From Bradysia coprophila (taxonomy: Eukaryota > Arthropoda > Insecta > Diptera > Sciaridae): a stretch of 64,000 nucleotides of DNA. Positions 11,097 to 20,940 of the stretch are shown here, piece after piece. Made by a program: the position numbers and the translations under genes. Below the pieces are notes generated by a model. That model searched no databases, had not been told where the DNA came from, and worked only from the letters and a program-made list of their open reading frames with translations. The stretch spans positions 10,253,340-10,317,339 of the forward strand of contig NW_023503423.1 in the NCBI RefSeq assembly GCF_014529535.1, written 5' to 3'. Within the stretch, counting starts at the first letter, position 1. Each line of letters opens with the position of its first letter.

Positions 11097-11427
11097 CAAT
11101 TGAGTTCCAAACAAAAAAAATTTATATTTTTTATCGATGGAGAACCTAATTATAAGACACTTGGTCTCGTATCATATGCCAAAAAAAGTTAAAACTTTTT
11201 TTATAAATCATTTTGAAAGTCACTGAAAACACGAAAATTCGAATGGAAATACAAAAATTTTTGATGACATACTGTATTTCTATTCGAATTTTCGTGTTTT
11301 TAGTGACTTTCAAAATGATTTATAAAAAAAGTTTTAACTTTTTTTGGCATATGATACGAGACAAAGTGTCTTATAAATAGGTTCTCCATCGATAAAAAAT
11401 AAAAAAAAAATTGTTTGTAACTCAATT
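11097..11427. mobile_element. large foldback (near-palindromic) element
   Basis: Two arms of about 150 nt are inverted copies of each other around a short spacer near 11262. Shared blocks include AATTGAGTT.CAAACAA, ATCGATGGAGAACCTA, CATATGCCAAAAAAAGTT and TTTCAAAATGATTTATAAAA. The arms differ at few positions, so it is young or kept alike by gene conversion. It could form a hairpin of roughly 330 nt. It has no coding capacity. Confidence 0.8.
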
Positions 11428-11855
11428 CTGTTGACTTTTATGATGACCATAAGACTACCTGTTTCGAAGAGTCTCTATGAGATTTTCATTTTTACCAGGG
11501 CTCACAAAAATCTCTACCAAAATTTGAAATTCACTCTTCAATTACTAAAATTAAATCCACTAATAAAACTTACAGTAAATTCCTCAGCACCTGATTCAGA
11601 AGATTCCATCCATTTCCTGAAATTCCATACAGTTCCAAAAATTCCAGAAATACCACAAATTTCATTTTACACTTCATTCGGGCTAAAATTCACAAAATTG
11701 ATTAAAATCTTCCGTCCACCACAGATGACATGTTTTCTAATTTGGAAGTTGTTGTGGTTTGTAATTGATTCCACAAGGAATTGAACAAATGAAAATATAG
11801 ATTTTTATTTTTGAAATTTCAGCGGAAACCCTCAGAGGATGGTAGACTTTCAGGA
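11428..11855. other. intergenic, nothing identified
   Basis: The open frame at 11431-11784 is repetitive in Phe, Ile, Pro and Lys and reads as AT-rich noise. No gene was recognised. Confidence 0.4.
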
Positions 11856-12023
11856 GAATTCACGCCGTAAGTGTGCCTAAAATTTGAATTTTAAGTGAAC
11901 GATTCGATGAAAAAGTGAACCGAAAAGTACATTTCAACGCTTCATTGTATGAAAATGACGGTACGTTAGAAAGACCTCCGCACTTTCCATTTTGAATTTC
12001 GACCGCACTTACGGTGTGAATTC
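11856..12023. mobile_element. MITE with GAATTCAC..CCGTAAGTG ends
   Basis: The terminal inverted repeats GAATTCACGCCGTAAGTG and CACTTACGGTGTGAATTC (one mismatch) enclose 168 bp. The inner part is non-coding and no target duplication was clear. Confidence 0.7.
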
Positions 12024-12510
12024 ATTAATGTAGCCATCTTCATATATTTTTGTGACTAGTGTTGTTGCACCTGCTAAATTTGTATGGAATCGAATAGACC
12101 GTGTGCGATTTTGAGACAAAAATTTCATATTTCAGTAAAAAGAAGATTTACCATGAAAATCATTGAAAAAAATATTTTTTTTTTTTGAGAAATTATTGAA
12201 AAATATTGTTGCCATCCCACTTATTAGAATCTTAGTAATGAATCTAATTAGAATGAATTAGAATGGTTCGGATATCCTTTTAGTCTCATTCAAATTACAG
12301 CTTTTAAAGTGAGATATAAAATCAAGCAGACATTTTTCAGATATTCTGTTTACACTTTTGCTCTGCAGAACAATAATCTACATCAATTAAAAATAAATTA
12401 TTTATACTTCACACGGTCTATTCACCTCACCACAGATGCAATTTCACGCAAACGAATTAAATATGTGTGCAACATAACGAAACTAAAATAACCTGAAAGT
12501 AGGGATCCGT
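12024..12510. other. intergenic, nothing identified
   Basis: No supported feature was found between the two MITEs. Confidence 0.4.
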
Positions 12511-12703
12511 CAACGCACTCCAGGAACAGGCACGAGAACAGAATTAAATAAGACACCTCCACGACGCAGTAGTCTAGAATTCTCATATAAATTCATTTTT
12601 TTAGGTTGGTATAGGTCACTGCGTTACGGACGTTCCATACAAAATAATAGGCCAAATGACCGTTAAAAAAATCTGTTCTTGTGCCTGTTATTGTAGTGCG
12701 TTG
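12511..12703. mobile_element. hAT-like MITE, CAACGCAC ends (type 1)
   Basis: CAACGCACTCCAGGAACAGG at the left is inverted at the right as CTGTTATTGTAGTGCGTTG, with a further pair GAACAGA/TCTGTTC. The flanks GATCCGT (12504-12510) and GATCCTT (12704-12710) look like a 7-bp target duplication with one change. It is 193 bp and non-coding. Pieces of the same family are present at 21765-22101. Confidence 0.75.
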
Positions 12704-13017
12704 GATCCTTGAATTACTAAAATAAAAAATCTAGATTTGCATTTGTTAATCAAATACGTGGAATCATTTACAAACATCATCAGAGCCAATTTTTAGGAAT
12801 TTAATTCTTAAAAATTTCTAAATTTCTGAATTTACGAATTTTATGGAGTTTGTAAGACTTAAGTTAACAGTTTTCTGACAAAAGCGAAAATATTATTCTT
12901 CCAGAATTGGCTATGGAATTTTGCTATGATTTTTTATTGAGAATGTCAGTGTTTACCGAACTATACCGGCTCTGTCTGGAAACTTCTCATACGCTTTTAG
13001 TCCTAGGTACGAATATT

Positions 13018-13158
13018 ATGTTACATACCAAGGATCAAAACGGTGTGTTTTCGACCCAGGTGGTGAAAACGTCCGAGGATGAAACGGAACGGAGTCCGAG
13101 GACAGTTTTCACCACCGTGGTCGAAAACAACACCGTTTTCATCCAAGGTATGTAATGT
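13018..13158. mobile_element. foldback MITE with ~50-bp arms
   Basis: The left arm TTACATACCAAGGATCAAAA..GGTGGTGAAAAC is inverted at the right as GTTTTCACCACC..GGTATGTAA. The arms of about 50 nt enclose a ~35-nt loop. An 82-codon frame running through it is incidental. Confidence 0.7.
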
Positions 13159-13302
13159 ATACTATTTTTCATCCTGGAGTAGCAAAGTCACATTCCGAAC
13201 AAAACATAACAACAAAACTGAACAACACATTGTAGCAGTGCAAAAGCAAGTATAAACATATATGAATGAGAGAGTAAATTGATGTGTTTTGTCTATTTCA
13301 GT

Positions 13303-13385
13303 TGTCCGTTGCTCGTGCCTCGACAGAAAATGGATTTTTTCAGCACACGTCCCAAAAATCGACATTTCCTGTCTTGGTACGAAAA
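13303..13385. repeat. imperfect inverted repeat
   Basis: CGTGCCTCGACAGAAAATGG at the left pairs imperfectly with the inverse of TTCCTGTCTTGGTACG at the right. It is probably a small foldback element. Confidence 0.45.
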
Positions 13386-13646
13386 ATGCTATTGCGAAAT
13401 TCGTAGAGAGCATTTTTTTGTGATTCATTTTACGTATACATTTTTAACGTTGCTCCTATTAATCCGGGTGGTGTTACGTGTTAAAATAGAATTTGTGTAA
13501 TCACGAGTAGGTCATAGTTCAAAATCCAATTAAAAAAAAAGTTAAAATGGCCAACCAGATAATAATTTCTTTTGAACTTCAGCACCACGAAATATGGAAA
13601 TTGTTAATGCAAAAGTTATTACTCAGTGAATGTAGACAGCTATAGA

Positions 13647-13858
13647 CAACGCACTGCTACTAGCATGAACACTACTTTGACAAACGTCGAATTTGGAGGC
13701 TTTTGTGATGAGAGCTACCGCTTAAGATTGATTGTATTGTGTGTTTGAACTCACACAACTAAAACAAGTCACCTATCTTCACGAAAGAAACGCAGTGCCT
13801 ACTGTGACTTCATCAGCCTCCAAATATTTCTTATGTTCATGCTAGGAGCAGTGCGTTG
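13647..13858. mobile_element. hAT-like MITE, CAACGCAC ends (type 2), perfect 7-bp target duplication
   Basis: The left end CAACGCACTGCTACTAGCAT is inverted at the right as ATGCTAGGAGCAGTGCGTTG. A further inverted pair TTTGGAGGC/GCCTCCAAA lies inside. CTATAGA occurs directly before (13640-13646) and directly after (13859-13865). It is 212 bp and non-coding. The outer 8 bp are those of the element at 12511, but the interior is unrelated. Confidence 0.85.
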
Positions 13859-13865
13859 CTATAGA

Positions 13866-15539
13866 TAATAACGCAATCAGTTATGAATAATAATTAACTT
13901 CTAAAAAGAGGAAAAATTTTAATATTTAAAGTGCGCTCAAGTCATAATATTTTGTAGATTATGAAGTGCTGTAACATTACGTAATTGAGAGATTAACGTT
14001 TTTCTATTTAATTGAAATCACTATTCAACTATTGACTTCGATTAATTATTCATCAATTTTATTATCACTCATAACTTTTATGAATAATAAATGTAAATGA
14101 TACAATGAACGTGTCGTTTTTACAAGAGAAATTACACTTGATATGCAGATATGATACAGTAAAATTGTTCATCGAATTGTGATATGGTTCTTTTCGTCAA
14201 CCTAAGCGGAAAGGACTTTTTTTATGAAAAAGGAGTTGATGCACCTTAAGATGAGATAAGATGATAATTAGTTAGATTAAATATTATGGGGTGATTAAAT
14301 TACATTACACTGTGTGATTTGGCAACCTTCGTTACGAGGGCAGTACTTTTATTTTGAATAAATGTTCTCTTCTTCTTGTTTAAATTTGCTCGATTCTTTT
14401 CCGAACCATATCCAAATATTGCCCGGATGAAAATAGACGAGACGCTAGAACATTTAGAAAATGTTCATTAAAAAACAAAGAATTTTTTTCACATTTTTGA
14501 GATCATCGACAATGCACTGTCAACAGGTGTGTGTTCGGCCTTCTAATTGAGTGATGTCGAAGTCAGCTTCGGTGCTTGACAGTGTCAGTAGGCCTCACTT
14601 ACAATTATTGATAAATTACTTCCCATGAGACATGAAGTCTGAAATTCATCCGAACCATTTTCGATAACATAATACTTAGACTAGATGTGGAATTGTCACA
14701 CCAGGCCGCACTCCGAGTGCCTATTAAATACTAAGCACGTTGCACCGAGTTTCATGCAACGTGACGATTTTGCACAATATGATGCTCATTTTCACCCGGG
14801 GGAGTCATATTAAGATGAAGTATTGTACCGGAAATGTATGCACTTGCTTATTCCGCATAATATTGACATCACACTGTATTGAGTACAGAGAATCATAAGA
14901 AATATATTTCAAAAATGGCTCTACTTTCCACCTGATCTAAATATTCATAAGAGTTCGAAAAGTCGTTCCTTTTTTACCAAGATACGTAGCAAACCACAGG
15001 CCTAACATCGAATTAATTACATTCGTTTGTTCCAATATAAAGTTAACGAGAAATGTCTACAGTATTGCCAATCGATGTTGAATGGAATTTGTCGTTGTAT
15101 CTACATGGCGTGACAAGTTACCAGGAATATCCTCTTTTACCTTTAATTGATGAGATTAATTTAATTAAACCACACAAATTGTGTACGTTTCAGTGTATGT
15201 TTCACATAAAAAATGCAAATGTATCTACAGTATTTTACCGTTGATTTGCTATCGAAAAGTTATCAGTGGTTAAAGGTGTCCAATGGTAATTAACAGTTCC
15301 AAGAAGTGAATATTAGGGTTTCCATTTACCAAAATTAATCTTTTTCTTCTTTCAATTGGAAACAATACTTTTTAAACATGTTTCCGCACTGACTTGTTAT
15401 CCGGTACCTTTGGTACACGTAATTGATACCAAGAATGTATTATCGATCTTCGATCGGATTTTGTAATCATAAATGTTAAGGGGAGCATAAGTGAAACTCC
15501 AGTTCTCCTTCACATTCTTATTTATTCGATGCAGGGTCA
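13866..15539. other. gene desert, nothing identified
   Basis: No gene with splice or family support was seen. The 63-codon frame at 15053-15244 is unsupported. Confidence 0.4.
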
Positions 15540-15950
15540 CTTTTTGGTAAATTTGTTCTCCGAATTTAACAGAGATTTGCTGAAGTTTACAGATTTACCG
15601 AATGGATTTTTCGGTACATTCAGTAAGTTTTCAGCATCAGCAATGTCGTTGACAAACGACGATGGAAGTTTTTCCATATACAACATGCAAGACAATAGGG
15701 GTAAACCATTATGGTTCGTAAAGTTCGTAAGAATGGTAATTTCGTGAACTTTTGACATTTCTTCCAAATATTTTTTGTCAAAAGTCTACGAAATCGCTAT
15801 TCTTACTAACTTTACGTCGTAAAGTTTACGAACCATAAAGGATGATAGAATCGACCAAATTTAAGTCGACCAATTTTTGGTTGACACTTCACCGTAATGT
15901 TTTCTGTAAATTTCAGTAAAAATTCGGTAAATAAATTTACCAACAATATT
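15540..15950. mobile_element. foldback element, ~400 bp
   Basis: The inner arms ATGGTTCGTAAAG..AAGAATGG and CTATTCTTACTAAC..CTTTACG..CGAACCAT are inverted copies around about 15770. The outer arms TTGGTAAATTTGTT..CCGAATTT and AAATTCGGTAAATAAATTTACC extend the palindrome. The overlapping open frames on both strands (15529-15767) are a by-product of the symmetry. Confidence 0.65.
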
Positions 15951-16180
15951 CGAGGCGAAGACGAGGGCCACATACACACACAAACTGAACTCATAATTTT
16001 TCTAACTACCTCCCTATTATACTCGTGGGACGTCGTTTTTCTGAAATTCTAATTTCAAATGGACAACATGTAAATTATCTCAACTTTCATTCACAAAAAC
16101 ACAATTTCCCAGCACTGACATCAACAACGTAAAATCGTTTTCCATTTTGTGTTTTAACTGGACCGAATAACTTAAAAAAA
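15951..16180. other. intergenic, nothing identified
   Basis: A short stretch with no recognised feature. Confidence 0.4.
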
Positions 16181-17432
16181 CATAGCTAACGCCGACCCGT
16201 ACGAAACACCTATTCGTATCAAAAGCCTTTAATGTGAAACTCTTCATTTCTCTTACTTCATTTTCTTCTCTGCTGAAAAACTATTCTTCCTTTTAAATCA
16301 CTTACATTATCCACTCTTTGCCTTGTTATCATATACAATTAAATTGCCGGAGGCAATATAGACAGCCCCGTACGAAGTCAAATTTCATAAATTCCTATTT
16401 AAACAGCTATATACCGCTATATTTACCTATATTTCACTGTAAATAAACATTTCACAGAGAAATATGCTATTATATAGCTCTATATGCCTCAATATAGCTG
16501 TATATAGGTATATATAGATGTCCATATATGGAATCCCTGAAACCCCACACACATAACAAATTATTTCCATGTTAACAGAAACTCTCTAAGTATCATTTTT
16601 CCCAAGATATTTCTATTTTACTAAAATCCAATATGGCCGCCGGCAGCCATTTTGTTAGGAGACCGGAAATAGTACCGACGCTTTAAATTCGTTAATACCT
16701 TTCAAACAAAAAAAAATCATGAAATTCGGTCAAAATTTACTCGAGATATTGTCAAAATACACCACGTTCACTGTACTTCCGAGTAGCCAGATAAGAGCTC
16801 ACTCCAAGAGACCTAGCTCACGCTCCGGAGAACATAATTTCATAAAAAAAAATTTCCCTGATTGGTACGGTCAATACCTATCTAATAAAGCTAAAACAGA
16901 CGAAATATGTTCTAATGTGGCCGACCTACAAGCAAAAACTGCTTGCCGCCCTGTGCCTGTTCCACACCAAGGGGTCTAACTCACGAGTCGGTCATCCGAT
17001 TTCCATAAACTTTTTTTTGGTCGATCGGTATTGTAAATACCTTTTATTTGACGTATCACTTACAAGTTTAACGTTTAAATGTCCGGAGATATCTTCGAAA
17101 AACCGTAAAGCACTTATTGGGCCACAGCTCGGGAGGGGTCGATCCAAAATCACTCATCTTCGAACTTAGCCTGTCTTTTGACATTACCAAACGGGAAAAA
17201 AAAGAATTTTCAAAATCGGATGCGTTTTACTCAAGTTATCGTGCAGACAGACGGACAGACGGACAGACGGACAGACGGACAGACGGACAGACGACAAACG
17301 GACATTTTTTTTTTCGCGGATTTGGCATCTCTAGACAACCACAATAGGTTTCCCCTTACTCAGGGAGTCCAATTCGACGTGTTACAAACGTATGCGTAAA
17401 CCTATAAGACCCCAGTACTTCGTACGGGTCTA
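16181..17432 (+). mobile_element. HINE-like non-autonomous repeat (copy X1)
   Basis: The left end CATAGCTAACGCCGACCCG contains GACCCGTACGAA. The right end ends in a hairpin AGACCC..GTACTTCGTAC..GGGTCT then AA, whose inverse again reads GACCCGTACGAA. Inside are AGCCCCGTACGAAG (16364), a TATATAG-rich block, GCCGCCGGCAGCC and a (GACAGACG)n array (about 17245-17292). Nearly full copies lie at 38738-39921 and 63330-64000. This is a sister family of the elements at 2850 and 49420. Short frames inside are non-functional. Confidence 0.7.
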
Positions 17433-18010
17433 ATTAAATAGAAATATGAAACCTTGACCCGAAGAATGCAATTGAACTAAAAGAAATCCGGCCAAAGTCA
17501 TATGAATAACTAACAATAAACTACACATTGATATCAGAATAGAGAAAGTGTACTGGTTGACCAGTGGCTATTACTGGTGTGATCTATGTTACAAATTTGT
17601 TTATTGTGTTTAGTATTCTAGAACTCAAATCGACTTCAGAGCTGCTACGTTTTATGTATGTTGTTAGGTCGTTAAATGTCTGACCACATTATCTTTGCTT
17701 CCTAATGCATATAGATGAGTGCTCGAATGAGCCACAATAAATTACAAGTAAAAATGTGAAACACTTTAACTGTGTCAGTCCAAACGATGAATTATTTAGA
17801 TACATTTCTACTGTCCTTATGAGGTTCCTTTCTAAAAAAATAATCTGAACATTAAAAATTGGAAACGACGATACGACAACTTCCACTTCTCTTTTCTATT
17901 TATTCCATTTCATAGACAGCAATTAAAATTCCTCTCTAAAAACGAAAACCTAGAACCGAAAATTTTTTACGAGAATATAACATTGCTTATCAGGATATTA
18001 CGTGTGTGTG
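17433..18010. other. intergenic, upstream of apolipophorin-like gene
   Basis: No gene or repeat was recognised. It forms the distal promoter region of the gene starting at 18159. Confidence 0.4.
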
Positions 18011-18050
18011 TATATATATAGGCCAAGGGATATTGTGCCGATGAATCAGT
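18011..18050 (+). promoter_or_regulatory. core promoter: TATA box and TCAGT initiator
   Basis: TATATATATA at 18011-18020 precedes TCAGT at 18046-18050 by about 30 nt, the normal insect TATA-initiator spacing. Transcription would start near 18048, giving a ~110-nt 5' UTR before the ATG at 18159. Confidence 0.55.
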
Positions 18051-18158
18051 AACTGGTTGCATTCGGTTGCGTTAACATCGTGTGTATGTGGAAAAATTAA
18101 ATTAAATAATTTAAATCAAACATTATTGTTATACTGTGCTCTCTGTGCTGTGATCAAA

Positions 18159-20340
18159 ATGTCGAAAATAATAATTTTCATTGGATTCCTGTGTACACTT
18201 CAGGTGATTTTAATTGAAATAGTTTCTGTATTCGAATAACTTGTGTGAATACAAGATTTAAGTCCTTCAGGCAGTAGTTAGAAAACCGAAAGAGGTGAAA
18301 CAGTAGTTTGCGTACTCTAAGTGCCCTCTCAATTATTTGGAACTTTTACAAACATTTTAAGTGCAGAAACATAGCAATTAGAGTTAAAATTTAAATTGAA
18401 TTAGTGTTTCTCGCTGTGGGTGGACAGAGTTGCTATTTTGTGATTGGACCTTTTTCCGTTTGATTGAATTTGATTGAAAGAGTACAAGATTTCGAAGATT
18501 TCCGTTTAAAGTAACCAGCAACAAAACCGAGTTCTGTCTTTCCCGTGACGAGATCCGAATTTTACAATGACAATTGTAAGCAACTAACTCGTCCCTATGT
18601 TTTTTTTTTTTGTTGAAAAGTAAAGTTATCTGCGGCAGGTTATCATCTGCTGTCATTTCAATTTCAAGAATAAACGACAATCCGTAACAAGCCTGCAAAA
18701 AGAAGGGTGAAAAACGAACTAAACGATTTAAAATCAATCGCTTGAAAATATTTAGAACAAATGAAGTAATAGATTCGATAGTAAAACAGGTTAAAATGCG
18801 TGTTGTCTGTGAAAGCTTTAACTACGTAATCAGAGTTAAATAATTTTAAATCTTTTTTGATTTTGACCACTAAATTTATGCGTAAATTTCTGTATCGATT
18901 TTGGAAAATATTTTATCTTTTGTCAGTTGTAATGAATCCTCTGTCTAGACGTACATGTATATATAATGACTAACGTTCTTCTGACGAAAATATTATCGTT
19001 TGGTTTGTGTACGGTTTTGTATCCAAAGTGAACAGGGAAAATTTTAACCCAAATTTTAGCTTACCAATGTTAATGAAGCCGATACTTTGGCAATTCAATT
19101 CAAAATTAAACATGGAAAACTACTCTGAAGCACCACTGTACCAAAAATCAACATATCCTTATTGTGTAATTGCAGATTACATTGGATGTTGCGAAAGTAG
19201 TTCATTACCATGAGGGAAAAATTTTGTTATTAAAGCAAACTCAGCGGTGTGTTTTTCGGTAACTGCATTTTCAACAAGGGTCTTTATATCTGAGCCGACT
19301 GCGAGGTATACAACTACACTTGTCAAAAAACAGTTACCGAAGCAAGTTAAATTACGTAGCAGCATCCAATGAATTCTGATTTATTGCTTTCCCCTTGTGA
19401 AAGTTGAGTATAATAAAGGAATTCACGTGAAAAGAACCGAAAAAATTCTTCAAAAACTTTGTACTCGGATCACTTTCGCAAGGGGGCAAACTGCTATGTA
19501 ATGGTCAACTTTCACATGGGGCAGGCAATAAAAGAATTTTGTATAAACGAAGGTTTTGGCTGAATATCATTTGAATAAATTCTTTCATTTTTTATATTTT
19601 TATGCAAGCCGAGAAATGAAATGGAGGAATTCCGAAAATGTGCTGCTGCTGCACCGCACCAGAATTTTTTAATTAAAAAAAATTATTCAATTTCAGTTGG
19701 CATCATGCCACGTTATTCGCGAAGCTCCAGCTGATGACGCAACAACACTCACTTTGAAGGATTTAACAACGAAAGCAGAAACAGCCTACGACAATTTGCA
19801 TGAAGGTATATTGAAATTCGCCAACGTTAACTCGGACGCCGAATTGACCAGTTTGGTTCGCAATCAGACTGAGCAATATGCTGATAAATTGAAGACATTT
19901 GCCGGTCAATTCACTGATGAGGTAAGGAAAAGATTTTCTTTTAACAAGGATTTTAAGTGAATCAAGGACATATTTGCAGTTCAAAACCAACTCGGAGAAA
20001 TTTGACGGAGCTTTCAAATCATTCGTTGACAGTTTCACCGCAACGGCCAATAAACTGAAGGAAGAAAATCCACAATTGGCATCGTTCCAGGTAAAGAGAT
20101 ACTCGCGTGAATTGATTTCCGTTTGGAAATTAAAGTTTTTCATTTATTTCTCAGGAAAATTTGGAGAAAGGCTTCAAGAACATCTTGGACGAATCCGAAA
20201 AATTGACCACAAAGATTAAGGAGGACGGACAGGTTATTCCGGAAAATGCCGAAAAGATTCTGAAGCAAGTTTACGAAGACACATGGGCAACAATCCAAAC
20301 TGTTTCGCAGCAAATCAGCACTGCGGGTAAAAAAGACTGA
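18159..20340 (+). CDS. apolipophorin-III-like secreted helix-bundle protein
   Basis: Four exons: 18159-18203, 19697-19921, 19980-20090 and 20155-20340, all joined in phase 0, giving 188 aa. Exon 1 is a signal peptide (MSKIIIFIGFLCTLQ), spliced over a 1.5-kb intron. The mature protein is almost wholly amphipathic helix with repeated polar/apolar heptads (LTTKAETAYDNLHEGILKFA, FKSFVDSFTATANKLKEE, ENLEKGFKNILDESEKLTTK). It has one cysteine near its start (LASC) and ends TAGKKD. Length, secretion and helix pattern fit apolipophorin-III, the exchangeable haemolymph apolipoprotein used in lipid transport and immunity. Sequence identity in this family is low, so other secreted helix-bundle proteins are possible. 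An AATAAA lies at 20395. Confidence 0.75.
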
Positions 20341-20940
20341 ATTTGTGGAGTATTGAAATGTTCCATGTTTGGTACTGCTAATTGAAAAACGTTAAATAAA
20401 CGAAAAGTGAAATTGAAAGAATTATTTATCTCCGAACCATTATGAGTTAAGCAGTCTTGATGTACAAAGAGACCAATGCAGCGACGCTGTTTAATATAGG
20501 TAATCCTTCATATCTCCCTATTAGTACCCCTGACTAGAAGCTTCTATGAGAATGCAGGGTAGCAGGGTAGCAACGCGAAGGAGACCTAATTCAAATTTTT
20601 ATTTTGCTCTTCTGTCAAGTTTGACAGTATAACAAAAGAAAATTTTGAATTAGGTCTCTTTGGAGTAGCTATGGGTAGTAAGTTGTTTATAACTAAAATT
20701 CAAATACAATTTTCGTATAATTGTGGTCGCACTGGATCCATCGGATAATATTAAGACGACAGAGCGTATAAATAGAACGCCAACCAGTAATTTTCATGCA
20801 AATTTATTGAAATAAAAAAAAATGAATTCAAAAAGCCTGAATAATTATTCTTTGCAAGAATATTCACAATTGTAATGATTGAAACTTTGGTACACGTTAG
20901 CAAATTAAATTCGAGAACACAATCTGTTGCCAACTCCAAT
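20341..20940. other. convergent 3' intergenic with a foldback element
   Basis: It holds the poly(A) signal of the apolipophorin-like gene (AATAAA, 20395) and, on the minus strand, that of Atg7 (TTTATT near 20801). In between lies an inverted repeat: AGACCTAATTCAAATTTT (about 20582) against AAAATTTTGAATTAGGTCTC (about 20639), with an inner CTGTCAAGTTTGACAG. Confidence 0.6.

Noticed and set aside
15529-15767. Open frames on both strands over the same DNA
   Set aside because: The region is one arm of a foldback element; symmetry explains frames on both strands.
16719-17399. Several overlapping open frames of 60-86 codons
   Set aside because: They lie inside the X1 repeat, recur at 39438-39887, and owe their length to simple repeats and low stop density.
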